NCBI RefSeq assembly: GCF_009176545.1
Contig: NZ_VTOJ01000001.1
Location: 1 to 64,000 of the forward strand
DNA length: 64,000 bases
Source: Salinigranum salinum
GTDB taxonomy: Archaea > Halobacteriota > Halobacteria > Halobacteriales > Haloferacaceae
Reading direction: 5' to 3'
How positions within the stretch are numbered: position 1 is the first letter of the stretch; the number at the start of each line of letters is the position of its first letter. The notes under the pieces were generated by a model. It did no database searches and was not told where the DNA came from. It was given only the letters and a program-made list of their open reading frames with translations. Shown piece by piece: positions 42,051-52,212 of this stretch. Position numbers and translations under genes: made by a program.

Positions 42051-43090
42051 CCGCCGAGAGCGGAGCCGAGGCCGGTCGCGGGAGCGATCACTCGGGCCGG
42101 CAGGTCCGGTTCGTCGCCCCGGGTCGTGTGGAGGTCACTCGCATGCCGGTCGAGACTCCCGACGACGACGAGGTGCGGGTCGAGACGACGCTGTCGGCCA
42201 TCAGCCCGGGGACCGAACTCCTCGTCTACCGCGACCAGGTCCCCGACGACATGCCGATCGACGAGACCATCGACTCGCTCAACGGCGCCGCCACCTACCC
42301 GCTCTCGTACGGCTACGCCACCGTGGGCACGGTCACGGCCGCGGGCGGGGGCGTCGACGACGAGTGGATCGGTCGCCGCGTCTTCGCCTTTCACCCCCAC
42401 GCCAGTCACTTCTGCGTCCCACCGGAGGCGCTCGTCCGCGTCCCGCCGGGCGTCGCCGACGAGGACGCCGTCCTCCTCGCGATGGTCGAGACCGCCGTGA
42501 GCCTCGTCATGGACGGCGATCCCAACATCGGCGAGCGCGTGGCGGTGTTCGGCCAGGGCGTCGTCGGCCTCCTCACGACCGCACTGCTCGCGCGCTTTCC
42601 GCTCTCTCGACTGGTCACGTTCGACCACTGCGAGAGCCGCCGAGAGCGCTCGCGGGCGCTCGGTGCCGACGCGAGTCGCCCACCCGACGACGCCGGGGAG
42701 GCCTTCGAGACGGGTGACGGCCGCGCCGACCTCGCGTACGAGGTGTCGGGGAACCCGGCGGCGCTCGACGCGGCCATCGCCACCACCGGCGACGACGGCC
42801 GGGTCGTCGTCGGCTCGTGGTACGGCTCCAAACGGACCACGCTCGACCTCGGCGGACGCTTCCACCGGAGCCACATCCGCCTGCAGTCCAGTCAGGTCTC
42901 GCGGGTCGACACCGACCACGCGGGCCGGTGGGACAAGGAGCGCCGGCTGGATCTCGTGGTCGACCTCCTCTCGGAGCTCGGCCCTTCGGAGCTGGTGACC
43001 CACCGCTTGCCCGTCGAAGACGCCCCCCGGGCGTACCGGCTCCTCGATCAGACGCCCGAGGAGGCGTTGCAGGTGCTCCTGGAGTACTGA
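42047..43090 (+). CDS. Zinc-type alcohol dehydrogenase-like (MDR) protein
   Basis: The 347-residue protein starts with GTG as MTAESGAEAGRGSDHSGRQ. It belongs to the medium-chain dehydrogenase/reductase superfamily: ETTLSAISPGTELLVYRDQ near residue 50, SYGYATVGTVTAAGGG near 90, and VAVFGQGVVGLLTTALLARF near 165. Typical catalytic Cys/His zinc ligands are absent, so it may be a zinc-free reductase. The neighbour downstream is serB. The substrate is unknown. Confidence 0.85.
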   Translation: MTAESGAEAGRGSDHSGRQVRFVAPGRVEVTRMPVETPDDDEVRVETTLSAISPGTELLVYRDQVPDDMPIDETIDSLNGAATYPLSYGYATVGTVTAAGGGVDDEWIGRRVFAFHPHASHFCVPPEALVRVPPGVADEDAVLLAMVETAVSLVMDGDPNIGERVAVFGQGVVGLLTTALLARFPLSRLVTFDHCESRRERSRALGADASRPPDDAGEAFETGDGRADLAYEVSGNPAALDAAIATTGDDGRVVVGSWYGSKRTTLDLGGRFHRSHIRLQSSQVSRVDTDHAGRWDKERRLDLVVDLLSELGPSELVTHRLPVEDAPRAYRLLDQTPEEALQVLLEY

Positions 43091-43204
43091 GACGCGGCGG
43101 ACCGACGCACAACGGACGGGATCCGACAGCACCCCACAGCCCACCGGTTCCGTGAGCAGTGGCGAGACCTAAGCTTTCAAATCGCGCACCCGCCTCTACC
43201 CGGT

Positions 43205-43867
43205 ATGAAGCTGATCGCGTTCGACTTCGACGGGACGCTCTCCGAGTCGGAGATGACGGTGTTGCTCGGCGAACGGGAGGGAGTCGCCGACGAGATGGCA
43301 CGGATCACGGAGCGGGCGATGAACGACGAACTCTCGTACGCGGCGAGCCTGCGCGAACGGGCGTCGTTGCTGGAGGGTCTGGAGGAAGAGCGCGCCGAGG
43401 AGGCGTACGGCGAGGTCACGCTCCGGCCCGGAGCCGCGGATCTCCTCCGCCGACTCGACGACTACGGCCACCACGTCGCGATCCTGACCGGCGGGTTCGA
43501 GCGAGGTGTCGTACGCGCACTGGAACGGGAGGGCGTCCGCGACGCGGTCGACACCATCGTCTCGAACCGTCTCCCGGTCCGGGGCGGGCGGCTCACCGGC
43601 GACGTGGAGGGACCACTCGTCGAGGGAACGAAGGACCGCGAACTCGAACGGTTGTCCGAAGAACTCGGCGTGAAGCCGGGCAAGACCGTCGCCGTCGGTG
43701 ACGGCGCCAACGACCTCCCGATGCTCGAGGTGGCCGGTCTCGCCGTCGGCTACCTCCCCAAACCGGCCGTCCGCCCACACTGCGACGTCGTCGTCGCGTC
43801 GATGGACCGCCTCGCGCAGGTGTTCGAAGAGCGCGGGCTCCTGCGAGCCACGGCGACCGAGGAGTGA
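43205..43867 (+). CDS. serB: Phosphoserine phosphatase
   Basis: The 220-residue HAD phosphatase starts MKLIAFDFDGTLSESEMTVL. Asp7 and Asp9 are the nucleophile and acid/base. LTGGFERGVVRALEREGV carries motif II, and VAVGDGANDLPMLEVAGLAVGY is motif IV with the GDGANDL signature typical of SerB. The cap (LGEREGVADEMARIT) fits phosphoserine phosphatase, the last step of serine synthesis. A close relative with another phosphate ester as substrate is possible. Confidence 0.9.
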   Translation: MKLIAFDFDGTLSESEMTVLLGEREGVADEMARITERAMNDELSYAASLRERASLLEGLEEERAEEAYGEVTLRPGAADLLRRLDDYGHHVAILTGGFERGVVRALEREGVRDAVDTIVSNRLPVRGGRLTGDVEGPLVEGTKDRELERLSEELGVKPGKTVAVGDGANDLPMLEVAGLAVGYLPKPAVRPHCDVVVASMDRLAQVFEERGLLRATATEE

Positions 43868-43925
43868 GGGACGTCACCGCCGACGTCGGGACGTGGGGGC
43901 CAGGGGGGCCAGCGTCGCTGCCGGC

Positions 43926-43970
43926 GTCGTCACCACCGCCGTCGTCACCACCGCCGTCGTCACCACCGCC
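43926..43970. repeat. 15-bp tandem repeat (three exact copies)
   Basis: GTCGTCACCACCGCC occurs three times in tandem. It lies directly after the stop of the following minus-strand gene (43975) and before serB's end region. On the minus strand it reads as Val-Val-Thr-Thr-Ala repeats, which do not continue the gene. It may be noncoding slippage. Confidence 0.8.
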
Positions 43971-43974
43971 GCCG

Positions 43975-44592
43975 TCACGACGTCCGGCCCCGTGCCACGT
44001 CCCGACTGAGCCGCTGGAGGTGGAGGTAGCCGACGCCGCTGATGACGAGCAAAACGACGGTGAGGGTGGCGTAGCCGACGAGCAGGACGTCGACCGACAC
44101 CGGCGGAGCGAGGCCGGGTGCCCCGTCGGGCGTCGTGTTCCACGTCCGCACCGCGAGGACGACGAGGCCGACGTAGCCGGCGGCGACCGAGACGACGAGC
44201 GCGATGGTCGGGATCTCGTTCAGGTCGAAGTCGGCGACCTCGATCCGCGGGATGTCGCCGAACACCCCGTGACGCGACGCCCAGTCGTACAGCGGCTCCT
44301 CTTCACCGAGTCCGCTTTCGACCCGGACGAGGTGGTGGTTGAGGTAGAGGATCTTCACCGTCGATTTGAGGCCGTCCATCGCCACGACGCCGTACAGGAG
44401 CGGCGTGAGCGCGATGAATCGCAGGTCGCCGGAGACGATCGCGAAGCCGAAGACGACCGCGACCAGGAGACCGCCGCGCGTCGCCCGTGTCATGCGTGCG
44501 GTTCGCTCGCGTTCGAGTTTCCGGTGCAGGAGTTCGTACAGCCGGACACGAAGCTCCACCGCCTCCCCTGTGGCTCGGGTCTCACCCGCCAT
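43975..44592 (-). CDS. Membrane protein of unknown function
   Basis: The 205-residue protein starts MAGETRATGEAVELRVRLYE. It has at least four transmembrane helices (about residues 42-60, 62-80, 130-152, 167-190). The N-terminal 35 residues are charged (RLYELLHRKLERERTARM). A longer ATG at 44727 is in frame but is preceded by unconserved residues, and a TATA-like ATACTTAAC (44619-44627) lies ~30 nt ahead of 44592. No motif identifies a function. Confidence 0.8.
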   Translation of the reverse strand: MAGETRATGEAVELRVRLYELLHRKLERERTARMTRATRGGLLVAVVFGFAIVSGDLRFIALTPLLYGVVAMDGLKSTVKILYLNHHLVRVESGLGEEEPLYDWASRHGVFGDIPRIEVADFDLNEIPTIALVVSVAAGYVGLVVLAVRTWNTTPDGAPGLAPPVSVDVLLVGYATLTVVLLVISGVGYLHLQRLSRDVARGRTS

Positions 44593-45039
44593 GGCCACGG
44601 GTTCTCCGCGCAGGGGTGTTAAGTATCGGGGCCGTCGCCGTCCGGCGAGAACCGGACCGGCGTCGACGTCGACGCCCTCGATCCTGACGTTTGGTCGACA
44701 CGACGGACCCTCATATGTCCGTGTCAACGCTCAAGCACACACCCGCCTTCACCACAGTCGAGGCACCGCCGACCCCTCTCCCCCCCCCATCGTACTACCG
44801 GGGTACGCGGTTCCTCGTAAGGGAACTCCCCCCTTTTGTGGATAGACACCCACGACGACGGAGACCGACGGGTCTCCGGTCCCTGGTCCCCGGTCTCCGG
44901 TAGACGGATCACGGGCAGCGCCAGTCAGCGCGGCGACGGTAGTTCGGCAGCCCCACCGACCGTTCGGCAGCCCACTCGACGGCTCGCCAGTCCAGTCGAC
45001 CGTTCGGGGGGGCGGGGGCGGGAGATCAGCCGGAGGGCG
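44593..45039. other. Intergenic region downstream of lpdA
   Basis: This 447-bp stretch contains the promoter of the membrane protein (about 44619-44627). It has a C9 run at 44781-44789, a small inverted repeat GTTCC/GGAAC around 44811-44826 and short repeats of CGGTCTCCGGT type near 44870-44900. No supported ORF, tRNA or clear terminator was seen. Confidence 0.5.
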
Positions 45040-46467
<1,428 letters not shown>

Positions 46468-46958
46468 GGTCCGGTCTTCCCGCCCACCGAGTTAAAATGA
46501 CGCCACGCGGCAGGGTTCGCTCTCGGCGTCGACTGCGCCGGACAGGTCGGCCGTGACTCGGCTGTCTCCGTCGAGTATCCACGCGAGAAGTTCGTGCCCA
46601 TCACGCTACTCGGCGTGCGGTGGCGCGCGGCGTCGCGTGGGCTCGTCCGCGCGGCCCGCGAGCGAGGGACGAGCGACCGAACGAGCACCGCGAACGAGGG
46701 AATCGAATCGGCTTGGGGAGGGCCGTGGCTTCAGCGCCCCGGCGACCGTCTCTGTGCGCTGTTCGTCCCGCTCGCAGACACCGTGTCTCCGGAACAGCGT
46801 GACTCCGTCCTCGTCGGTCAGCCGAAACCTCGCCGCCGCCACCGACCGGAGTGTCTGGCAGCCGATTGTGAGGACGGTCGTTGCTGAATGCAGGGTGCGT
46901 ACCGGCACGTCAGGACCGGTGGATCCGTTTTATTTAGCTGGTACACTGACGTCTCGGT
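46468..46958. other. Intergenic region between lpdA and a small ORF
   Basis: This 491-bp stretch is flanked by two divergent promoters: ATTTTAACTC at 46491-46500 for lpdA and TTTTATTTAG at about 46928-46937 for the small gene. Between them no ORF has plausible length or codon use. A 100-residue minus ORF at 46606-46908 has no recognisable motif. No RNA gene was recognised. Confidence 0.5.
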
Positions 46959-47177
46959 ATGGTGATCTCGACGGAGTCCGCGTGGGGAGAAATCGCCGAG
47001 GAGTTCGCCAAGGAGTATCCGGATGCAGTGGTCTACGCCGACCGGGAACAGGAGGTCGTGCTACACGACGGAGCGCTGCGACTGCTGATGAACGGGTGGG
47101 TCGAACTGCCGTCCGGGCGTCTTCTCTCCCCTGACGCCGTCCATCACATCGATCCAACCCCCGGGCGAGATCGATAG
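46959..47177 (+). CDS. Hypothetical small acidic protein
   Basis: The 72-residue protein begins MVISTESAWGEIAEEFAKEY. A TATA-like TTTTATTTAG (about 46928-46937) lies ~26 nt before the ATG, so the transcript is leaderless. No family is recognised. It sits between lpdA and pdhC and runs opposite to both. A role in the oxoacid dehydrogenase system is suggested only by position. Confidence 0.7.
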   Translation: MVISTESAWGEIAEEFAKEYPDAVVYADREQEVVLHDGALRLLMNGWVELPSGRLLSPDAVHHIDPTPGRDR

Positions 47178-47237
47178 CGCATCGTCATCTGCTGCAGACG
47201 TTCTCCGTGCTCACGACGCTGCTCCCCCCGGCTGTCG

Positions 47238-47262
47238 AAAAAACCGGCAGAACGAGGTGAGA
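47238..47262 (-). terminator. T6 terminator after pdhC
   Basis: On the minus strand, about 12-30 nt past the pdhC stop, CTGCCGG is followed by six T and then CGACAGCCGG. A T-run after GC-rich sequence is the usual haloarchaeal transcript end. No other strong T-run lies nearby. Confidence 0.5.
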
Positions 47263-47273
47263 GACTCACCCGG

Positions 47274-48923
47274 TCACAACAGCAACAGCCGCGGGTTCTC
47301 CAGATACTCGATGACGCGGTTGGTGAACCGGGCGGCCTCCGCGCCGTCGACGACGCGGTGGTCGATCGACAGCGACAGCGGCAGGGTGTGCCGGGCGACG
47401 ACCTCGCCGTCCTCCACCACCGGCCGCTGTTCGATCGCGCCCAGCCCCAGAATCGCCACCTCGGGGTAGTTGATGATCGGCGTGGCGTACTCGCCGCCGA
47501 TGGCGCCGAAGTTGGTGAGCGTGAACGTGCTCCCCTGCATCTCCGTGCGCGAGATCGACCGATCGCGGGCCCGCTCGACCAGTCCTCCGAGGTCGGAGGC
47601 GATCTCGACCGCACCCTTCCTGTCGACGTCGCGGACGACGGGGACCATCAGCCCCGCGTCGGTGGCGACGGCGACGCCGAAGTGGTACTCCTTGCGGTAG
47701 ACGATCTCCTCCGCCTCCTCGTCGAGCGTCGCGTTCAGCATCGGGAACTCCTGCAGCGCCTTGAGCACGGCTTTCATTACGAACGGCATGTAGGTGAGCG
47801 AGACGCCACGCTCCTCGGCGTGGGGTTTCAGCTCCGCGCGCAGGGCGACGAGGTCGTCCACGACAGCCGTGTCGTGGTGGGCGACGTGCGGCGCGGTGAA
47901 CTTCGAGCGCTGCATCTGCTCGCCGATCGTCCGGCGGACGCCGCGGTACGGGATCCGCTCGTCCGCGTCCCCTTCGGCGGCTCCAGCGTCCGTCGTCGCG
48001 GGCGGTTCCGCGCCCGTTCCCGTCTCGGATACGGGTTCGACGGCGGTGACGGTCTCCCCGTCCCCGGTCGCGTCCGCGGAGACGGCGGCCGCGTCGGCCG
48101 CCTGCGCCGCCCGCTGAGCGTCGGCGTACGCCCGGACGTCGTCGGGGGTGACGAACGCCTCGCCGTCGCGCTGCTCGGACGCGGGGACGTCGTCGAGGTC
48201 GACGCCCTCCTCGTCGGCGAGCTTTCGGGTCGCGGGTGCGGCCAGCGTCCGGTCGCGGTCCGCGGGCTCCGGACCCATCGTCGTCCCGGCAGCGGTGTCG
48301 GCGTCGGTCGGTTCGGTCGCGTCCGTCTCGTCACTCTCGTTGCCCCGCGACGTCGCCGAGCGACCGCTGAAACTCACCGCGGCGGGGCCCGTACCCGCGC
48401 CGTCGCCGTCGGCGGTCTCGTCCGTCTCGTCGGCCGCTGCCGCCGCTCGCACGTCGCCCTCGGTGATCCGTCCGCCGGGACCGCTCCCGTCGACCGTCGC
48501 GAGGTCGATCCCCTCCTCGCGCGCCAGGCGGCGAACGCTCGGCGGGGCGAACACCCGTGCGGCCGGTTCGGGCTCGTCGGCGTCTCCGTCTCCATCTCCG
48601 GTCTCGGCCTCGGTCTCGATCTCGGGCGTCGCCGCGCCCGCGTCGGCGTCGCTGTCCTCACGCTCGGCGTCGTCCTCGTCCTCGTCGGGGACGTCGAACG
48701 TGATGAGAACCGCGCCGACCGGGACGATCTCGCCTTCCTCGGCCCGCAGTTCCGCCACGGTTCCGTCGTACGGCGACGGCACCTCGACGAGCGCCTTGTC
48801 GGTCTCGACCTCGGCGACGACCTGGTCCTCGGTCACGCTGTCCCCGGGTTCGACGTGCCACGCGACCAGTTCGCCCTCTGCGACTCCTTCGCCGACGTCG
48901 GGTAGTTTGAACTCCTGGATCAT
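47274..48923 (-). CDS. pdhC: 2-oxoacid dehydrogenase E2 (dihydrolipoyl acyltransferase) with two PSBD domains
   Basis: The 549-residue protein starts MIQEFKLPDVGEGVAEGEL. The lipoyl domain (residues 1-78) has the attachment Lys43 in ETDKA. It is followed by an acidic linker, a peripheral-subunit-binding domain (about 125-160), a second PSBD-like domain (about 228-266) and a catalytic domain from ~320. The catalytic motif is IDHRVVDGAEA. Most archaeal E2 enzymes have one PSBD, so the second is unusual. The ATG overlaps the pdhB stop (ATGA). Confidence 0.94.
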   Translation of the reverse strand: MIQEFKLPDVGEGVAEGELVAWHVEPGDSVTEDQVVAEVETDKALVEVPSPYDGTVAELRAEEGEIVPVGAVLITFDVPDEDEDDAEREDSDADAGAATPEIETEAETGDGDGDADEPEPAARVFAPPSVRRLAREEGIDLATVDGSGPGGRITEGDVRAAAAADETDETADGDGAGTGPAAVSFSGRSATSRGNESDETDATEPTDADTAAGTTMGPEPADRDRTLAAPATRKLADEEGVDLDDVPASEQRDGEAFVTPDDVRAYADAQRAAQAADAAAVSADATGDGETVTAVEPVSETGTGAEPPATTDAGAAEGDADERIPYRGVRRTIGEQMQRSKFTAPHVAHHDTAVVDDLVALRAELKPHAEERGVSLTYMPFVMKAVLKALQEFPMLNATLDEEAEEIVYRKEYHFGVAVATDAGLMVPVVRDVDRKGAVEIASDLGGLVERARDRSISRTEMQGSTFTLTNFGAIGGEYATPIINYPEVAILGLGAIEQRPVVEDGEVVARHTLPLSLSIDHRVVDGAEAARFTNRVIEYLENPRLLLL

Positions 48924-49921
48924 GAGAACTCGACCGCCTCCCTGATGCCGTCCTCGATGCGAGCCACCGACGGCAGGTAGTAGTCCTCCAGCGCGTACAG
49001 CGGGTAGGGGACGTCGTAGCCGGTCACCCGGACGACGGGCGCCTCCTGGTAGACGAGCGCCTCCTCCTGGATGGTGGCGGTGATCTCCCCCGCGAGGCCG
49101 CCCGACCGCGGTGCCTCGTGGACCACGCACGCCCGGCCCGTCTTCTTGAACGAGTCGACGATCGCCTCGCGGTCGAGTGGGGAGACCGTCCGGAGGTCGA
49201 CCACCTCGCAGTCGATTCCCGCCTCCTCCGAGAGATTCTCCGCCGCCTCCAGCGTGCGGGGCGTCATCGCCCCGTAGACGAAGACGGAGACGTCGGTCCC
49301 CTCCCGTCGGATCTGCGCCTCGCCGATCGGCACCGTGTACGCCTCCTCGGGGACGTCGCCGCGGAACGCGCGGTAGATGAGCTTCGGTTCGAGGAACACG
49401 ACGGGGTCGGGGTCGCGGATCGCGGAGATGAGGAGACCCTTGGTGTCGTACGGCGTCGAGGGGATTACCACCTTCAGGCCGGCCTCGTGCGCGTAGAACG
49501 CCTCCTTCGACTCGGAGTGGTGTTCGGGCGCGCGGATCCCGCCTCCGTAGGGGGCGCGGATGACGAGCGGGCAGGTGTACCGGCCCCGCGAGCGAGTGCG
49601 GAGGCGGGCGGCGTGCGAGACGATCTGATCGAACGCGGGGTACATGAAGCCGGAGAACTGGATCTCCGGGACGGGCTTGAGGCCGTAGGCGGCCATCCCG
49701 ATGGCGGTGCCGACGATGCCCGACTCGGCCAGCGGCGTGTCGATGACGCGCTCGCCGCCGAACTCGTCGTACAGGCCCTCGGTCGCGCGGAAGACGCCGC
49801 CGTTCCTCCCGACGTCCTCCCCGAGGACGATCACGTCGTCGTCGCGTTGCATCTCGGTGTAGAGACCGTCCCGTACCGCCTGGACCAGGGTGAGGTTCTG
49901 CGTCTGTGAGTTGGTGCTCAT
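48920..49921 (-). CDS. pdhB: 2-oxoacid dehydrogenase E1 beta subunit
   Basis: The 333-residue subunit begins MSTNSQTQNLTLVQAVRDGL. Family landmarks are GEDVGRNGGVFRATEG near residue 33, GMAAYGLKPVPEIQFSGFMYPAFDQI near 75, and HEAPRSGGLAGEI near 270. With the alpha subunit it forms the thiamine-diphosphate-dependent decarboxylase. The substrate (pyruvate, branched-chain or other oxoacid) cannot be read from sequence. The gene lies 6 bp after pdhA and overlaps pdhC by 4 bp. Confidence 0.95.
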   Translation of the reverse strand: MSTNSQTQNLTLVQAVRDGLYTEMQRDDDVIVLGEDVGRNGGVFRATEGLYDEFGGERVIDTPLAESGIVGTAIGMAAYGLKPVPEIQFSGFMYPAFDQIVSHAARLRTRSRGRYTCPLVIRAPYGGGIRAPEHHSESKEAFYAHEAGLKVVIPSTPYDTKGLLISAIRDPDPVVFLEPKLIYRAFRGDVPEEAYTVPIGEAQIRREGTDVSVFVYGAMTPRTLEAAENLSEEAGIDCEVVDLRTVSPLDREAIVDSFKKTGRACVVHEAPRSGGLAGEITATIQEEALVYQEAPVVRVTGYDVPYPLYALEDYYLPSVARIEDGIREAVEFS

Positions 49922-49927
49922 GATGGG

Positions 49928-51031
49928 TTACTCGGAGAGGAACTCCTCGTCGCCGAGTCGCTCGCGCAGCGCGGTGAACGACTCGTACTGTCGGTCGAGG
50001 TCGGGCGTCCGTTCGGCGTAGACGTGGTCGAACATCTCCTCGGGGTCGGGGCGGGGCGTCGACTCGGCCGTCTCGATGGCTTCGGCCACCGCCTCTTGGA
50101 CCTCGCGTTCGATCCGCTCGACGTCGTCGTCGTCGAGCCGTCCAGTGTCGCGGAGGAACGTCTCCAGCCGCGGGATGGGGTCTTTCCGCTTCCACCGTTC
50201 GACCTCGTCGCTGTCGCGGTACACCGTGGGGTCGTCGGCGGTGGTGTGGGCACCGAAGCGGTACTGGACCGCCTCGATCAGCGTCGGCCGCAGTTCGCCG
50301 GGGTCGTCGGCCTTGGCCTTCTCGACGGCGGCTCGCGTCACCTGGTACACCGCCAGGGGGTCCATCCCGTCGACCTGGACCCCCTGGAAGCCGTACGCCG
50401 TCGCCTTCTGGGCGATCGTCTCCGAGGCGGTCTGTCGCTCTCTGGGGACTGAAATCGCCCACTGGTTGTTGTTGCAGAAGAACACCGTGGGCGTGTCGAA
50501 GACGCCGGCGAAGTTCATCGCCTCGTGCGTGTCCCCCTCCGACGATCCGCCGTCACCGAAGTAGACGATGAACGCCTCGTCGTTGCCCTTCATCCGTGCG
50601 GCCCACGCCGCCCCGACCGCGTGTAGTGTCTGGGTGGCGATGGGAACTGCCGCCGGGAACGTGTTCACGTCCGGGGGTGCCTCGTTGCCGCGCTCGGTCC
50701 CCATCCAGTACAGGAGGATGCGGTCGAGCGGGAAGCCGCGGCAGTGGAGCGCCCCGTGCTCGCGGTACGACGGGAAGAGCCAGTCATCCTCGTCGAGCGC
50801 GTGGGCGCTGGCGACCTGGGCCCCTTCCTGGCCCGACAGCGGCGGGTACGTCCCCATCCGTCCCTGACGCTGGAGGCTCACCGCGCGGGTGTCGAAGTGC
50901 CGGGCGAGTTTCATCTCGCGGTAGATCGACAGCAGCGTCTCGTCGTCCACGTCGGGAACGTCGCCGACGACGGTGCCGTCTTCGTCGAGGACGCGTACCT
51001 GATCCCGCGGGTCGCGCTGTAGCACGCTCAC
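49928..51031 (-). CDS. pdhA: 2-oxoacid dehydrogenase E1 alpha subunit
   Basis: The 367-residue subunit starts with GTG as MSVLQRDPRDQVRVLDEDG. The ThDP motif GDGGSSEGDTHEAMNFAGVF near residue 165 ends in the NNNQWAIS (ThDP-Mg) segment. YREHGALHCRGFPLD near residue 85 is conserved. GGAGGGTCAG lies ~10 nt upstream of the GTG, giving a good Shine-Dalgarno. A TATA-like ACTATACG near 51080 precedes a short 5' leader. It is the first gene of the pdhABC operon. Confidence 0.95.
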   Translation of the reverse strand: MSVLQRDPRDQVRVLDEDGTVVGDVPDVDDETLLSIYREMKLARHFDTRAVSLQRQGRMGTYPPLSGQEGAQVASAHALDEDDWLFPSYREHGALHCRGFPLDRILLYWMGTERGNEAPPDVNTFPAAVPIATQTLHAVGAAWAARMKGNDEAFIVYFGDGGSSEGDTHEAMNFAGVFDTPTVFFCNNNQWAISVPRERQTASETIAQKATAYGFQGVQVDGMDPLAVYQVTRAAVEKAKADDPGELRPTLIEAVQYRFGAHTTADDPTVYRDSDEVERWKRKDPIPRLETFLRDTGRLDDDDVERIEREVQEAVAEAIETAESTPRPDPEEMFDHVYAERTPDLDRQYESFTALRERLGDEEFLSE

Positions 51032-51176
51032 GGTCTGACCCTCCTGTGCATGCGAAGTGGGTCACCTCCCTGCCGTATAGTGTTTTCGTAGATTAATCAG
51101 GCAGAATCGGGAGCCGGTCGGCTCCGACGATCCGCCCGCGGCAACCGGGGGAGTGCGCCGACCGTCTCGCGGCCTC

Positions 51177-52118
51177 TCAGTCGGCGGCGCGGGCGGTCTG
51201 CCGCGCCTCCTCGACCGTGCGTCCCTCGCGGATCAGCGCGTCGACGAACAGTTCCCCCGCCTTGTACGACGAGCGGACCATCGGCCCCGACGCGCAGTAG
51301 AGGAAGTCGAGTTCCTCCTCGGCGACCCGACGCCACGTGTCGAACGCGTCGGGGTGGACGTAGTCGTAGACGTCGAGGTGCGAACGCGAGGGCTGGAGGT
51401 ACTGGCCGAGAGTGACGACGTCGACGTCGGCCTCGCGCAGATCGGAGAGCGTCTGGTACACCTCGTGGGCGTACTCGCCCAGCCCCAGCATGATCGACGT
51501 CTTGGTGTAGATGTCGGACTCGGCGGTGACCAGTTCGAGCACCGACAGCGACTGCTCGTAGCCGGCGCGGCGGTCGCGGACGGGCCACTGGAGGCGTTCG
51601 ACTGTCTCGACGTTGTGGGCGATCACGTCGGGCTGAGCGTCGATGATCTTCCGGACCAGTTCGGGCTCCCCCTGGAAGTCCGGGATGAGCACCTCGACGA
51701 GGATCGAGGGGTCGCGCTCCTTGATCGCGCGGATCGTCCGCGCGAAGTGGGCCGCGCCCTGGTCGGGGAGGTCGTCGCGGTCGACCGAGGTGAGGACGAC
51801 GTAGTCGAGGCCGATCTCGGCGACCGCGTCGGCGACGTTCGCCGGCTCGTCGGGATCGAGCGCCTCCATTCCTCCCGTCTGGACGTCGCAGAAGTTACAC
51901 CCACGCGAGCAGCGGTCGCCCATCAACATGAACGTCGCCGTCCCGGGACCGTCGCGACCCGACCAGCACTCCCCCAGGTTGGGACAGTTCGCCTCCTCGC
52001 AGACGGTGTGGAGGTTCCGGTCCCGGAGTTCGCGTTTGATCTCGGTGAACCGCTGGCCCGACGGCGGTCGCATCTTCAGCCAGTCGGGTTTGCGGCGGTG
52101 CCCACGGTTCCCGCTCAT
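51177..52118 (-). CDS. lipA: Lipoyl synthase
   Basis: The 313-residue radical-SAM enzyme starts MSGNRGHRRKPDWLKMRPP. It inserts sulfur at C6 and C8 of octanoyl groups attached to E2. The auxiliary cluster motif CEEANCPNLGEC (residues ~38-49) and the radical SAM motif CSRGCNFC (~65-72) are intact, and the C-terminal RSSYKAGE carries the Ser ligand. A TATA-like ACGTTTTTC (52140-52148) lies ~28 nt upstream. No lipoate ligase or octanoyltransferase lies in the window. Confidence 0.96.
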   Translation of the reverse strand: MSGNRGHRRKPDWLKMRPPSGQRFTEIKRELRDRNLHTVCEEANCPNLGECWSGRDGPGTATFMLMGDRCSRGCNFCDVQTGGMEALDPDEPANVADAVAEIGLDYVVLTSVDRDDLPDQGAAHFARTIRAIKERDPSILVEVLIPDFQGEPELVRKIIDAQPDVIAHNVETVERLQWPVRDRRAGYEQSLSVLELVTAESDIYTKTSIMLGLGEYAHEVYQTLSDLREADVDVVTLGQYLQPSRSHLDVYDYVHPDAFDTWRRVAEEELDFLYCASGPMVRSSYKAGELFVDALIREGRTVEEARQTARAAD

Positions 52119-52212
52119 ACCACTCGGTTGGACCGGGTGGTGAAAAACGTGCGGTCCCACCACGGCGAACGAGAGACGCAGAGGCTATGTCACACGACAC
52201 CAAGGAACACGT

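Noticed and set aside
44691-44903. 70-residue plus ORF downstream of the membrane protein
   Set aside because: Runs of Pro and Arg from poly-C DNA; no matching promoter at leaderless distance and no motif.
46606-46908. 100-residue minus ORF between lpdA and the small gene
   Set aside because: No recognisable motif, weak codon use and no promoter ahead of it.
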